A stretch of DNA of 64,000 nucleotides from Lysobacteraceae bacterium PS02065 (GCA_029959555.1 JASCPI010000009.1:56406-120405), one strand, 5' to 3'. Shown: positions 43,788-53,599, numbered from the stretch's first letter. Numbers and translations are program-made. The notes: generated by a model from the letters alone, not told the origin.

Positions 43788-44636
43788 TCAGGCCTTGACG
43801 CGGAACGCGTCGGCGACCAGTTCGTGGCTGAATGCACCGCCGGCCTCGCGACCCGAGGCGTAGCGGTACAGCGCCGCCGAGTACACGCCCTGCATGGCCG
43901 CCTGCACGAGGATCAGCAGGAGCAGCACGACCACCGAGACGGCGACCGTCGCGACGAGCAGCGGCACGCTGCCGGTCTTCGCCGCGAGCACGACGACACC
44001 GCCGCAGACGCACATGAGCGCGAAGATCAGGAATCCGAACACGAGGCCCATGCCACCGTTGCCGATGAGGTTCTGGCCCCAGGTCTTGCGCAGCATCTCG
44101 GCGCTGCGCTTGACCGCGTCGATCGGGCCGACGTTCTGGTTCACGAGCACCGGCACGACGAGGAAGGTCGCCGCGGTCCAGGCCACGCCGATCAGGCCGA
44201 CGATGAAGCGGCCGATGAAGCCCGCACGCTCCTGCAGCGCGCGCAGGATCACGCCGACCGTCGCGGCGATCACCGCATAGCCGAGGATCGGACCGATCTT
44301 CGAACCGGCGATGCGCAGGCCGTCGGCGAGCGTCGGATCACCGCCGTCGAGGCGGATCAGCGCGGCGCCGACCAGCGCCGAGTTGAAGAAGATCACGACG
44401 AAGTACTGAACGACGTAGAAGCCGAACAGCAGCAGGTACATGAGCGGCGCGGGGCCGCCGCTGCGCTCGAACGAGGTGAACACGCCGCCGAGCAGCGCGG
44501 GCACGAAGAAGCTCGCCGCGACGATCAGGCTGCACACCGCCGACAGCAGCGGGAACACGAGCAGCTCCTTGTCGGAGCGCAGCACCGACGCACTCGCCTT
44601 CACGAGCGCCCAGCTGTGGGCGAACTTCTCGAACAT
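43788..44636 (-). CDS. DUF6159 family membrane protein
   Basis: A 282-residue protein with about six membrane helices (VFPLLSAVCSLIVAASFFVPALL, YVVQYFVVIFFNSALVGAALI, ILGYAVIAATVGVILRAL, LMCVCGGVVVLAA and others). It starts with MFEKFAHSWALVKASASVLRSDKELLVFP, as in this family. The function is unknown, perhaps in envelope transport or stability. Single gene, ends at the bidirectional terminator. Confidence 0.88.
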   Translation of the reverse strand: MFEKFAHSWALVKASASVLRSDKELLVFPLLSAVCSLIVAASFFVPALLGGVFTSFERSGGPAPLMYLLLFGFYVVQYFVVIFFNSALVGAALIRLDGGDPTLADGLRIAGSKIGPILGYAVIAATVGVILRALQERAGFIGRFIVGLIGVAWTAATFLVVPVLVNQNVGPIDAVKRSAEMLRKTWGQNLIGNGGMGLVFGFLIFALMCVCGGVVVLAAKTGSVPLLVATVAVSVVVLLLLILVQAAMQGVYSAALYRYASGREAGGAFSHELVADAFRVKA

Positions 44637-44734
44637 GACCGGTTGTCCCCTGAACGATGGCAGGTTGCCAGCGGGCGCTATTGCAGCACCGCACCGCGTG
44701 CACGTAAAGCATCGGTGGCGCGACGTGTGACGGC

Positions 44735-45217
44735 CTAGAGGGTGACGACCTCGAGCACGTCGCCTCGCGCGGGATGCGCGTCCCACAGCGCGCCGAGCGA
44801 CACGCCGGTGACCGGGTGGCGGAACGCCGGCGCGAGTTCGGCCAGCGGGCGCAGCACGAACGCATGCTTCAGCTCGTCGCGCGGCACCTGCAGATGACCG
44901 GGACCCTCGATCACCTCGTCGCCGTAGAACACGATGTCGAGGTCGAGCGTGCGGCTCGAGAAGCGCGGCACGTCGCGGCGGCGCCCCTGGCGATCCTCGA
45001 GCGCATGCAGCCATGCATCGAGTTCGCCCGCAACAAGCCCGGTGTCGAGCGCGACCGCGAGGTTCACGAAGGCCGGCCCGTCGAAACCGACCGCCGGCGT
45101 GCGGTACGCCGCCGACACCTCGATCGCGCCGAAGCGCTCGCGCAAGGCCTCGAGCGCCGCACGCAGGTGCTGCTCGGGCTGCTGGTTCGAGCCGAGGCTC
45201 AGGTAGACGCGCGGCAT
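44735..45217 (-). CDS. folK: 2-amino-4-hydroxy-6-hydroxymethyldihydropteridine pyrophosphokinase
   Basis: A 160-residue enzyme that adds pyrophosphate to the hydroxymethyl-dihydropterin in folate biosynthesis. YLSLGSNQQPEQHLRAALEAL, AVGFDGPAFVNLAVAL and SSRTLDLDIVFYGDEVI with the catalytic Asp pair are the HPPK signature. The length agrees with the family. It is next to folB and a pteridine reductase in this window. It starts at ATG 45217, divergent from the Anbu gene. Confidence 0.94.
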   Translation of the reverse strand: MPRVYLSLGSNQQPEQHLRAALEALRERFGAIEVSAAYRTPAVGFDGPAFVNLAVALDTGLVAGELDAWLHALEDRQGRRRDVPRFSSRTLDLDIVFYGDEVIEGPGHLQVPRDELKHAFVLRPLAELAPAFRHPVTGVSLGALWDAHPARGDVLEVVTL

Positions 45218-45370
45218 GGATCGACTCCTCGGCAAGTGCCCGCGCGCGGATCGAGGAGGAGCCTGGGCTCCCCGCGCGTGGCGGCGGATCGCCCAGCATC
45301 GCGGCTCGCGGGCGGTGCGTGCAAGCGTGCGGCCGCTAGAATCCCCGACCGGTACATCACGGGACGGGAC

Positions 45371-46171
45371 ATGACCTACTGCGTCGGCATCCAGGTGCGC
45401 GAAGGCCTCGTGTTCGCGGCCGACACGCGCACGAGCGCGTCGTTCGACGACGTGAGCGTGCACGGCAAGCTGCACCTGTTCGAGGTCCCTGGCGAACGCG
45501 TGTTCGTGCTGCTGACCTCGGGCAACCTCGCCACGACCCAAGCCGTCGTCGCCCGGCTGCGCCGCGACATGGCCTCGCCGCAACCCGCAGCCGGCCTCGC
45601 CACGGCACGCGACGTCGCCGAAGCCGCCGACTACGTCGGCAGCCTGCTCGTCGCCGCCCAGGCGCAGGTGCGCGACGCCGCCCAGCACGGCGTCAGCGTC
45701 GAGGCCACGCTCGTGATCGGCGGCCAGGTCGCCGGCAGCGAGCCCGCGATCATGCTCGTCTACCCGCTCGGCAATGCGATCGCGGCATCACCCGAGACCC
45801 CGTACCTGCAGATCGGCGAGTCCAAGTACGGCAAGCCGATCCTCGATCGCATCATCGACGCCGACACGCGCCTCGAAGACGCCGCGCGCTGCGCGCTCGT
45901 GTCGCTCGATTCGACGATCCGCTCCAACGTCTCGGTCGGCCTGCCGATCGACCTCGTGCTCGTGCGCACCGACGCACTGCGCGTCGCCGAACGCCTGCGC
46001 CTCGACGAGGACACGCCGCTCTACGCCGAGATCCACGACACCTGGTCGCGCAAGCTCGAGGCCGCGGTGCGCAGCCTGCCGAAGTTCGCGTGGGAAATCC
46101 CCGCGCCGATGCCACTGGCGCGCGACGTGCGCGTCGATGCCGGCGACGCGCAGCAGCAACAGCAGCAGTGA
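45371..46171 (+). CDS. Anbu-type peptidase (proteasome-like)
   Basis: A 266-residue Ntn-hydrolase fold protein starting MTYCVGIQVREGLVFAADTR. The Thr after the initiator Met would be the nucleophile once exposed, as in HslV and proteasome beta subunits. VFVLLTSGNLATTQAV and AQHGVSVEATLVIGGQV are further family features. The C-terminus is a run of Gln (AQQQQQQ). Anbu proteins form rings or spirals and are predicted to process peptides with the ATP-grasp and alpha-E proteins; those genes lie convergently just downstream. Promoter: TAGAAT at 45337. Confidence 0.93.
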   Translation: MTYCVGIQVREGLVFAADTRTSASFDDVSVHGKLHLFEVPGERVFVLLTSGNLATTQAVVARLRRDMASPQPAAGLATARDVAEAADYVGSLLVAAQAQVRDAAQHGVSVEATLVIGGQVAGSEPAIMLVYPLGNAIAASPETPYLQIGESKYGKPILDRIIDADTRLEDAARCALVSLDSTIRSNVSVGLPIDLVLVRTDALRVAERLRLDEDTPLYAEIHDTWSRKLEAAVRSLPKFAWEIPAPMPLARDVRVDAGDAQQQQQQ

Positions 46172-46180
46172 TCGCGCCGC

Positions 46181-47119
46181 TCAGACCTTGAAGTAGGCCT
46201 CGTGCACGACGGCGTGCAGCGCGCCGAGGCTGACCTGGATGCGGTCCATGAAGTCGCAGGGATCGTCGCCGAGCTTGGCGGCGTCCGCGTCGCGCACGAG
46301 CGCGACCGAAACCTCCAGCGCCTTGCCGACCGCCTTGCGCTCGGGCATCGACGGCAGGATGCCGCGCGCGCGGCTCAGGCAGAACAGCACGCTGCGCGGG
46401 AACTCGTCGTTCTGCAGCAGGAAGCGCAGCGCGAGCTCCGGCGTGACGCGCTGCTTCACGTGGCGCCGGTACATCTGCAGCGCCGCGAGCGAGCGCAGCA
46501 CGCTCATCCACTGCATCGCGTTGAACGCCTCGGCGTTCTCGGCAACACGTGCACGCACGATGCCGGCGGCGCCCGCGTCGATGATGCGCGTGGTCATGTC
46601 GGCCTGCTCGAGCGCGGTGCCGAGGCGCAGGAACTGGTAGCCGATGCCGCGGCTCACGTTGGCCGTGAGCAGGCCCGATACGCGCAGGCAGCCGTCGATG
46701 ACGCGGTTGACGAACTCGAGGCGGTAGCGTCGCCCGACGCTGCGCTCGCCCTGCGCGTCGATGTAGAGGTGGATGTCGTTGACCGCTTCCCAGACTTCCT
46801 GTGGCAGCGTCTCGCGGATCGTGCGCACGATCTCGCGCGCATGACGCACCGAGCCGCGCAGCGACAGCGGATTGCGCTCGTCGATCATGAGGAAGCGCAT
46901 CACGTCGGCTTCGCTCGCCTGCTCGTCCGAGTCGGGATAGAGCTTGGCGAAGACGTCGCCCGCACCGACCGTGTCGATGAGCGGACGCCAGTCGAAGCGC
47001 GCCGCGCGCGGCATGTCGAGCTGCAGCTGGCCGCTGACGCCGACCAGGCGGGCGGTGTTCTCGGCACGCCGCACGTAGCGGCTGAACCAGTAGAGGTTTT
47101 CGGCGACGCGCGACAGCAT
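46181..47119 (-). CDS. Alpha-E domain protein
   Basis: A 312-residue, mostly helical protein of the alpha-E family: MLSRVAENLYWFSRYVRRAENTAR, EVWEAVNDIHLYIDAQG, FLRLGTALEQADMTTRIID and SVLRSLAALQMYRRHVK. It is always encoded with the type-2 ATP-grasp protein and often with Anbu and a transglutaminase; together they are predicted to make or modify peptides. The TGA of the ATP-grasp gene overlaps its ATG (47119), so the two are coupled. Only 9 bp separate its end from the convergent Anbu gene. Confidence 0.94.
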   Translation of the reverse strand: MLSRVAENLYWFSRYVRRAENTARLVGVSGQLQLDMPRAARFDWRPLIDTVGAGDVFAKLYPDSDEQASEADVMRFLMIDERNPLSLRGSVRHAREIVRTIRETLPQEVWEAVNDIHLYIDAQGERSVGRRYRLEFVNRVIDGCLRVSGLLTANVSRGIGYQFLRLGTALEQADMTTRIIDAGAAGIVRARVAENAEAFNAMQWMSVLRSLAALQMYRRHVKQRVTPELALRFLLQNDEFPRSVLFCLSRARGILPSMPERKAVGKALEVSVALVRDADAAKLGDDPCDFMDRIQVSLGALHAVVHEAYFKV

Positions 47120-48564
47120 CAGGGCACCTCGTCCAGGTCGACGATCCACGTGTCCTTGGCGCCGCCGCCCTGCGACGAATTGACGACGAGCGAGTTGCGC
47201 TTCATCGCCACGCGCGTGAGGCCGCCCGTGGTCACGTGGATGTCGTTGCCCGACAGCACGAACGGACGCAGGTCGAGGTGGCGCGGCTGCGGGCCCTTGT
47301 CGGTGATGATCGGCGCGGTCGACAGCGACAGCGTCGGCTGCGCCATGTAGTTGCGGGGGTTGGCGAGGATCAGCTTGCGGAACTGCTCGTGCTGGCGCTT
47401 GGTCGCGCGCGGCCCGATCAGCATGCCGTAGCCGCCCGACTCGTTGGCCGGCTTGACGACGAGCTGCTCGATGTTGGCGAGCACGTAGTCGCGGTCCTTC
47501 TTCTCGGCGCACAGGTAACTCGGCACGTTCGGCAGGATCGCCTGCTCGCCGAGGTAGTACTTGATCATCTTGGGCACGTAGGCGAACACGACCTTGTCGT
47601 CGGCCACGCCGGCGCCCGGTGCGTTCGCGAGCGCGACCTTGCCGGCACGCCACGAGCGGATCAGGCCCTTCACGCCGAGCACCGAATCGGGATGGAACAC
47701 CTCGGGGTCGATGAACAGGTCGTCGACGCGGCGGTAGATCACGTCGACGCGCTGCGGCCCGTAGACCGTGCGCATGTAGGTGCAGTCGTCGTCGTCGACG
47801 AACAGATCGCCGCCCTCGACGAGCTCGATGCCCATGCTCTGCGCGAGGTAGCAGTGCTCGAAGTAGGCGCTGTTGTAGATACCCGGCGTCAGCAGCGCGA
47901 TGACCGGGATGTCGCCCGGGCGCGGCGTCAGCGCGGCGAGCGTGTCGTAGAGCTGCGAGGGGTAGGCGTCGACCGGCAGGATGGCGGTGGTCTCGAACAG
48001 CTCGGGGAACACGCGCTTGGCGACGAGCCTGTTCTCGAGCATGTACGACACGCCGCTCGGGATGCGCAGGTTGTCCTCGAGCGCGTAGAGCGTGCCGTCG
48101 CCGTCACGCACGAGGTCCGAGCCGCAGATGTGCGACCAGATGCCGAGCGGCGGCTTCACGCCGACGCATTGCTTGCGGAAATTGACCGAATCCTTGAGCA
48201 GTGCGCCCGGGAACACGCGGTCCTTGACGATCTTCTGCTCGCCGTAGATGTCGCCGATGAACAGGTTCAGCGCGCGGATGCGCTGGCGCAGGCCGGCTTC
48301 GGTGCGTTCCCATTCGGGTCGCGCGATGACGCGCGGGATGAGGTCGAACGGCAGCGTGCGGTCGACGTTGCGGCCTTCGGAGTAGACCGTGAAGGTGACG
48401 CCCATGACGCGCGCGGCGACATCGGCGGCGACCTGGCGTTCGGCGAGCTCGCGGCGCGACAGGCCGGCAAGGTAGTCGACGAGTTGACGCGCCGCGGGAC
48501 GTGGCTGCCCGTCGGCCTGGATCAGTTCGTCGTAGGTGGATGAACGGTAACGCCCCCAGTCCAT
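47119..48564 (-). CDS. Circularly permuted type-2 ATP-grasp protein
   Basis: A 481-residue protein. The pattern MDWGRYRSSTYDELIQADG, FIGDIYGEQKIVKDRVFPG, ALEDNLRIPSGVSYMLENR and VVKPANESGGYGMLIG is that of circularly permuted ATP-grasp ligases (COG2308), which form peptide-like bonds using ATP. It works with the alpha-E protein, encoded immediately after it. The product is unknown, perhaps a small peptide substrate for Anbu. The stop overlaps the start of the alpha-E gene. Confidence 0.94.
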   Translation of the reverse strand: MDWGRYRSSTYDELIQADGQPRPAARQLVDYLAGLSRRELAERQVAADVAARVMGVTFTVYSEGRNVDRTLPFDLIPRVIARPEWERTEAGLRQRIRALNLFIGDIYGEQKIVKDRVFPGALLKDSVNFRKQCVGVKPPLGIWSHICGSDLVRDGDGTLYALEDNLRIPSGVSYMLENRLVAKRVFPELFETTAILPVDAYPSQLYDTLAALTPRPGDIPVIALLTPGIYNSAYFEHCYLAQSMGIELVEGGDLFVDDDDCTYMRTVYGPQRVDVIYRRVDDLFIDPEVFHPDSVLGVKGLIRSWRAGKVALANAPGAGVADDKVVFAYVPKMIKYYLGEQAILPNVPSYLCAEKKDRDYVLANIEQLVVKPANESGGYGMLIGPRATKRQHEQFRKLILANPRNYMAQPTLSLSTAPIITDKGPQPRHLDLRPFVLSGNDIHVTTGGLTRVAMKRNSLVVNSSQGGGAKDTWIVDLDEVP

Positions 48565-48675
48565 TCGCTCACCTTGGCCGCGCCGACCGGCGTCACCGGA
48601 CGCCGGCGCTCATGGCGATATTGCATGGCAACATGCCCGTATCGCCGGGCGGCCGTCAAGCGGGAACGAGGCGCC

Positions 48676-49029
48676 TCAGCCGCGCGAACGCTCGATCTGC
48701 ACGCCGACAGCGCGCGACCCACGCACGGCGCCGGGCTTGGACAGGCGCAGGCGCACGTGGCCGACGCCGAACTCGTCGAGGATGATCGCCGCGCAACGCT
48801 CGGCCAGCGTCTCGACGAGTTGGAACTCGGCCGCCTCGACGAACGCGATGAGGCGCTTGGACACGGCCTTGTAGTCGAGCGTGTCCTCGATGCGGTCGGT
48901 GGCGGCCGGGCGCGTGTTGTCGAAACGCATCTCGATGTCGAGCGCGACGGTCTGGCGGATGCGGCGCTCCCAGTCGAAGATGCCGATCACGGTGTCGATG
49001 CGCAGGTCGTCGATGAAGACGTAGTCCAT
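48676..49029 (-). CDS. folB: Dihydroneopterin aldolase
   Basis: A 117-residue enzyme. DYVFIDDLRIDTVIGIFDWER is the family start, with the catalytic Glu/Lys pattern from TLDYKAVSKRLIAFVE to FQLVETLAERCAAIIL. It cleaves dihydroneopterin in folate synthesis, upstream of FolK. The ATG at 49029 is chosen because the longer frame lacks family similarity. It is divergent from the CadC-like regulator at 49188 across 158 bp. Confidence 0.93.
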   Translation of the reverse strand: MDYVFIDDLRIDTVIGIFDWERRIRQTVALDIEMRFDNTRPAATDRIEDTLDYKAVSKRLIAFVEAAEFQLVETLAERCAAIILDEFGVGHVRLRLSKPGAVRGSRAVGVQIERSRG

Positions 49030-49187
49030 GGTCCGGGTCCGGCGTGCGGGTCGGCGATTATGGCCAAGCGCGCCGGCGCGCGCGACGATCGCGCGTCGGC
49101 GGGCGTCCCGGAGGATCCGACGCCGCGCCATGGCAGGCACGCATCCTGTCACCTACCATCGCCGACAATCCCCGCTCCGAGTACCAC

Positions 49188-51554
49188 GTGTCCCTGCCTG
49201 CGCGCTTCCACACCGGCGACCGCCTCATCGACGTCGACACGCGCGAGCTGTGGCACGACGGCGCACGGCTGGACGTCGAATCCAAGGTGTTCGACCTGAT
49301 CCTGCTGCTCGCCACGGCGAACGGGCGCGCGTTGTCCAAGCGCGAGATCGGCGAGGCGCTGTGGGGACACCGCCCGGTCACCGACGCCGCGCTGTCGCAG
49401 CTGTTGCGCAAGGCACGCCGCGCGCTCGGCGACGACGGCAACACGCAGCGCGTGATCCGCACCGTGCATGCGCACGGGTTGCAATGGGTCGGCGCGATCG
49501 ATGCCGACGATCCGCAACCGGCGCCGCGTCACGCCGAGCCTGATGCGGAGCCGCCGCCTCCACACGTCGCGCCGAGGCCGCTCTCGGCATCGCCACGCCG
49601 GTACAGTGCATGGCGCGTCGCGGGCGCCGCGCTCGTCCTCGTGGCCGCTGCCGTCACCGCCTTCGCATGGCACACCCGGACCCGCATAGCCGAGGCGACG
49701 CCACGCCCGGTGCTCGCGGTCGCACCCGTGGCCGAACGCAGCGGCGACGCCTCGCTGGCCTGGGTGAGCCACGGCATGATGGGCCTGCTCGCGGCGATGC
49801 TGGCCGAACAGACCGACCTCGACGTGGTGCCGTCGGCGACCGTGCGCGAGGTGCTCGCCGACGTGGCCGACGATGACGCTGCGCAGAGACGCGCGCTCGT
49901 CGCGGCGTCCGGGGCCAACCACATGGTGTTCGCCGAACTCGACCGCGTCGGACCGCTGCACCGGCTCGTGGTGCGGCTGGTCGGCCGCGACGGCATCGAA
50001 CGCCGCGACGAGTTGCACGGCGAGGCACCCGCGGCACTGGCCGCCGACGCGGTCGCGCGCGTGCGCGGCTGGCTCGCGCGCGGGTCGGTCACGCCGGCGG
50101 CCGCGGCGGAATCCGGCATCCGCGATCCCTTCGTCGCCGAGGCCTACGCACGCGGCCTCGATGCACAGCTGCGCGGCGACCTGCTCGGCGCGCGCCGGTA
50201 CTTCGAACTGTGCATCGACCACGATGCCGACCTGCTGTGGCCCCGCCTGCGCCTGGCCACCGCGCTGGTCATGACCGACGATCTCGAGGCCGGCGCAGCG
50301 CAGGCCACGCGCGTCGCCGATGCCGCGCGCGAACGCGGCGACGACGTGCTGCTCGGCGAGGCGCTGCGCCAGCTCGCCTCGGTCGCCTACCGACGCGGCG
50401 ACCTCGACGCGGCCACGCGAAGGCTTGACGAGGCGCTCGCCCTGCCGGGCACTCTCGCGCGACCGCTGTTCCGCGCCGAGCTCGCGGTCGCCTACGGCTC
50501 GATCGAGGACGACCGCGGCCGCACGACGACGGCGCGCGGGCATTTCGAGGAAGCCCTCGCGATCGCGCGGCGTGCCGCCGACCGGCGCCGCGAGGCGCTC
50601 GTGCTCGCCAACCTCGCCGGCGTCGACAACAGCGAAGGCGATGCCGAAACTGCCGCGGCGCGTCTGCGCGAGGCGCTCGACGCTGCGCGCGGCAGCGGCG
50701 ATGCCCATCTCGAGACCGGCCTGCTCGCCAACCTCGGTGCGACCGAACTCAACACGGGCCACCCGGCCCGGGCGATGCCGCTGGTCGCACAGGCCCTGCG
50801 CATCGCTCGCCACCGGGGGGATCGCCAGTTCGAGGCGCTGACGATGGTCCTCGCCGCCTGGACGCTCGCCGCGCTCGACCAGCCCGATCTCGCGACACGT
50901 GCCGCGACCGACGTGCTCGCCGCGGGCGAGCGGGAAGGCAACGTGTACTGGCAGGCCGAGGCACATGCCGCCCTCGGCGATCTCGCGCAACGCGCCGGGC
51001 GCTGGACACTGTCCCTGGATCACCTCGACCGCGCCTATGCGCTCTACGCCTCCGGCGGCATGCAGCGCAACGCCGCACAGGTCACGGCCGAGGCGGTCCG
51101 CATCGCCACGGTGCAAGGCGATGCCGCGCTCGCCGCACGTCTCGCCGATCGCTATCGCGAGGCCGCCGAGGCCGAGGCCGGCCATCCGCTGCTGCGCACC
51201 TACCTGCCGGTCATCGACGCCCAGCTGCGCCATGCGAGCGGCGATGCCGACGGCGCGATGACGGCGCTCGCCGCGTTCATGGACGGTCGCGGCAACGACC
51301 GCGGTCCCGCCACGCTGGCCGCGTGGTTCCAGCTCGCGCGCTGGCGTCTCGAACGCGGGCAGGCTGCCGACGTGCTCGCCGATCCGGCATGGAACGTCTG
51401 GCTGCGCGACCACCCCGACGCCCTGCTGCTGCGCATCGCCGCGCTCGAGGCCGAGGGCCATCGCACCGATGCCGCCGCCGAGCGCATTCGCCGCACGGCG
51501 CTCGTCGCCCTGCCCGACGAGCAGCGTGATCCGGGTCGGCTGACTGCGCGATGA
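49188..51554 (+). CDS. CadC-like membrane regulator with TPR repeats
   Basis: A 788-residue protein starting at GTG 49188. Residues 1-95 are an OmpR-type winged helix (ELWHDGARLDVESKVFDLILLL, LSKREIGEALWG, LSQLLRKARRALGDD, IRTVHAHGLQWVG). A membrane helix lies near residues 140-160 (VAGAALVLVAAAVTAFAW). The rest, probably periplasmic, is a long set of TPR-like helices (ALRQLASVAYRRGDLDAATRRLDEAL, LLANLGATELNTGHPARAMPL). Such one-component regulators bind DNA from the membrane. The signal and targets are unknown; folB is divergent. Confidence 0.9.
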   Translation: MSLPARFHTGDRLIDVDTRELWHDGARLDVESKVFDLILLLATANGRALSKREIGEALWGHRPVTDAALSQLLRKARRALGDDGNTQRVIRTVHAHGLQWVGAIDADDPQPAPRHAEPDAEPPPPHVAPRPLSASPRRYSAWRVAGAALVLVAAAVTAFAWHTRTRIAEATPRPVLAVAPVAERSGDASLAWVSHGMMGLLAAMLAEQTDLDVVPSATVREVLADVADDDAAQRRALVAASGANHMVFAELDRVGPLHRLVVRLVGRDGIERRDELHGEAPAALAADAVARVRGWLARGSVTPAAAAESGIRDPFVAEAYARGLDAQLRGDLLGARRYFELCIDHDADLLWPRLRLATALVMTDDLEAGAAQATRVADAARERGDDVLLGEALRQLASVAYRRGDLDAATRRLDEALALPGTLARPLFRAELAVAYGSIEDDRGRTTTARGHFEEALAIARRAADRRREALVLANLAGVDNSEGDAETAAARLREALDAARGSGDAHLETGLLANLGATELNTGHPARAMPLVAQALRIARHRGDRQFEALTMVLAAWTLAALDQPDLATRAATDVLAAGEREGNVYWQAEAHAALGDLAQRAGRWTLSLDHLDRAYALYASGGMQRNAAQVTAEAVRIATVQGDAALAARLADRYREAAEAEAGHPLLRTYLPVIDAQLRHASGDADGAMTALAAFMDGRGNDRGPATLAAWFQLARWRLERGQAADVLADPAWNVWLRDHPDALLLRIAALEAEGHRTDAAAERIRRTALVALPDEQRDPGRLTAR

Positions 51555-51666
51555 GACGCGCGTCACGCCCGCATCAGCATCCGGGAGGCCCTCGTCATGA
51601 TTCCGTCATGACCCGACACGGCCATGCTGGCTCCAATCGGCACTCCCCGTGCCGGAAGCCTCGCCC

Positions 51667-52152
51667 ATGAACCGCCTCGTCCTTGCCATCGCCCTGCTCG
51701 TCGCCGCCGCGCCCGCCACGGCCGCGGTCGTCACGGTGCGTTACGACTTCCCGAGCGTCGCCAACATGGCCGCGTCGTACGGGTGGTTCGGCGGCGACTG
51801 GGGGCAGATCTCGGAAGGCGAGATCCTGTCCACGACGGTCGTCATCGCCGACTACACCTCGTACCCGGGCCAGGATGCCGCGGAGTTCTACGTCGCCTTC
51901 GACGTGCCGGCGACCGGTGCGCAGACCCAGGTCCGCATCACCGGTGCCAGCCTCGGCTGGTCCGGTGCGGGCGTGTTCAACCACAGCGTCACGACCGAGG
52001 CCTACAACGGCCCGATCCGTCCAGGCCGCTTCGGTGCGGAATACGTCGGCGGCGGCGACTTCGCGTCACCGTCGTACATCGAGTTCACGGTCGACGCCGT
52101 GCTGCCCGATCCGCTGTTCGGCGACGGCTTCGACGACGAGTGGCGCGACTGA
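51667..52152 (+). CDS. Secreted protein with Asp/Phe-rich C-terminal tail
   Basis: A 161-residue protein with a signal peptide (LVLAIALLVAAAPATA). The body is beta-rich (VRYDFPSVANMAASYGWFG, AEFYVAFDVPATGAQTQVRI). It ends DPLFGDGFDDEWRD; the LFxDGFD-type tail is common at the end of secreted proteins in Rhodanobacteraceae and resembles the SLFADDMDP tail of the beta-helix twins in this window. The function is unknown. It is convergent with tsaD, 4 bp away. Confidence 0.78.
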   Translation: MNRLVLAIALLVAAAPATAAVVTVRYDFPSVANMAASYGWFGGDWGQISEGEILSTTVVIADYTSYPGQDAAEFYVAFDVPATGAQTQVRITGASLGWSGAGVFNHSVTTEAYNGPIRPGRFGAEYVGGGDFASPSYIEFTVDAVLPDPLFGDGFDDEWRD

Positions 52153-52156
52153 CGCG

Positions 52157-53209
52157 TCAGCCTCGGCCCGCCTCGACGGCGGGCAATGCCTCGAGGTCCC
52201 AGCGCGGAAACACGCGGATCTGCGCGTCGTCGAGCTGGCCGCCGTGCAGGCGGATCGCGCCCGCGAGCGCGATCATCGCGCCGTTGTCGGTGCAGAACTC
52301 CAGCCGCGGGAAGTGCACGCTGAAGCCCTCGCGCACGCCGGCATCGGCGAGCTGCGCGCGCAGACGCCGGTTCGCGCCGACGCCGCCCGCGACGACGAGC
52401 CTGCGCGCGCCGGCCGCCTCGAGCGCGCGCCGACACTTGATCGCGAGCGTCTCGACGATCGCTTCCTCGAAGCCGCGCGCGATGTCGGCGCGCGTGCCGT
52501 CGGCCTGATCGCTGCGCTGCCAGGCCTGCAGCACCTGGGTCTTGAGGCCCGAGAAACTGAAGTCGAGCCCGGGCCGATCGGTCATCGGCCGCGAGAAGCG
52601 GAACGCCTTCGGATCGCCGCCCTCGGCGAGGCGCGCGAGCGCCGGCCCGCCCGGATACGGCAGGCCCATGAGCTTGGCGGTCTTGTCGAAGGCCTCGCCG
52701 GCGGCATCGTCGAGCGTGTCGCCGAGCAGGCGGTAGCGGCCGATCCCGTCGACCGCGATCAGCATCGAATGCCCGCCCGACACGAGCAGCGCGACGAACG
52801 GCGGCTCGGGCGGATCGGGCTCGAGCAGCGGCGCGAGCAGGTGGCCTTCCAGGTGGTGCACGCCGATCGCGGGCACCTCGAGCGCCCACGCGAGCGAGCG
52901 CGCTGCGGCCGCACCGACCAGCAGCGCGCCGACCAGGCCCGGGCCGGCCGTGTAGGCGACGCCGCCGAGCGACTCGATCGCGATGCCGGCCTCGGACAGG
53001 GTCTGGCGCACCAGCGGCAGCAGCTTGCGCACGTGGTCGCGCGAGGCCAGCTCGGGCACGACGCCGCCGTATTCGGCGTGCAGGTCGACCTGGCTGTACA
53101 ACGTGTGTGCGAGCAGGCCGCGTTCGCGGTCGTAAACCGCCACGCCGGTCTCGTCGCAGGAGGTCTCCACGCCGAGGACGGGGCCGGGTTTTGCAAAGCT
53201 CGAAGTCAT
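52157..53209 (-). CDS. tsaD: tRNA N6-threonylcarbamoyladenosine synthase TsaD
   Basis: A 350-residue enzyme that transfers threonylcarbamoyl to A37 of ANN-decoding tRNAs, working with TsaB, TsaC and TsaE. It starts [17 protein letters not shown]. The metal motif H119-x3-H123 (HHLEGH) and [14 protein letters not shown] are diagnostic, as is [12 protein letters not shown] for the ATP site. Length and order are normal. The gene is divergent from rpsU, a typical arrangement in gammaproteobacteria; the rpsU promoter overlaps its first codons. Confidence 0.96.
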   Translation of the reverse strand: MTSSFAKPGPVLGVETSCDETGVAVYDRERGLLAHTLYSQVDLHAEYGGVVPELASRDHVRKLLPLVRQTLSEAGIAIESLGGVAYTAGPGLVGALLVGAAAARSLAWALEVPAIGVHHLEGHLLAPLLEPDPPEPPFVALLVSGGHSMLIAVDGIGRYRLLGDTLDDAAGEAFDKTAKLMGLPYPGGPALARLAEGGDPKAFRFSRPMTDRPGLDFSFSGLKTQVLQAWQRSDQADGTRADIARGFEEAIVETLAIKCRRALEAAGARRLVVAGGVGANRRLRAQLADAGVREGFSVHFPRLEFCTDNGAMIALAGAIRLHGGQLDDAQIRVFPRWDLEALPAVEAGRG

Positions 53210-53220
53210 CAGGATAGAAT
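53191..53220 (+). promoter_or_regulatory. Sigma-70 promoter for rpsU
   Basis: TTGCAA (53191-53196) and TAGAAT (53215-53220) are separated by 18 bp, close to the sigma-70 consensus. It drives rpsU, 48 bp downstream; part of it overlaps the 5' end of the divergent tsaD gene. The call is by eye. Confidence 0.65.
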
Positions 53221-53268
53221 GCGCGGCTCGCCCGAGAGCCCGGGTGTCCAGTTTACCGTGGAGTGACC

Positions 53269-53484
53269 ATGCCCAGCGTCAAAGTTCGCGAAAACGAACC
53301 GTTCGAGTTTGCCCTGCGCCGCTTCAAGCGCACCTGCGAGAAGGCCGGCGTGCTGGCCGAAGTGCGCAAGCGCGAGTTCTACGAAAAGCCGACCCAGGAG
53401 CGCAAGCGCAAGCGCGCTGCCGCGGTCAAGCGCCACCTGCGTCGCGTCTCGCGCGACGTCACCAAGCGCCAGCGCATGTACTGA
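53269..53484 (+). CDS. rpsU: 30S ribosomal protein S21
   Basis: A 71-residue basic protein, [19 protein letters not shown] and then [20 protein letters not shown], identical in plan to S21 of gammaproteobacteria. It takes part in mRNA binding on the 30S subunit. It starts at ATG 53269 with GGAG upstream. In many relatives rpsU-dnaG-rpoD form one macromolecular-synthesis operon; here yqeY and a further gene lie before dnaG. Confidence 0.97.
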   Translation: MPSVKVRENEPFEFALRRFKRTCEKAGVLAEVRKREFYEKPTQERKRKRAAAVKRHLRRVSRDVTKRQRMY

Positions 53485-53569
53485 TGCCCCGGCGCCGCCG
53501 GCCGCCTCCTGGCGCCGACGGCTCCCCGCGGTCCCGGTCACGGGCACCGCACCATCCGGGCTGATCCTT

Positions 53570-53599
53570 CGGCCGGCCTCGCGCAAGCGACGCCGGCCG
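53570..53599. terminator. Hairpin downstream of rpsU
   Basis: CGGCCGGC and GCCGGCCG pair, 14 bases apart, followed by GGCGTTTGTGCTTTT. It lies between rpsU and yqeY and may weaken read-through. An attenuating rather than complete terminator is known at this site in other bacteria; here this is only inferred. Confidence 0.5.
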
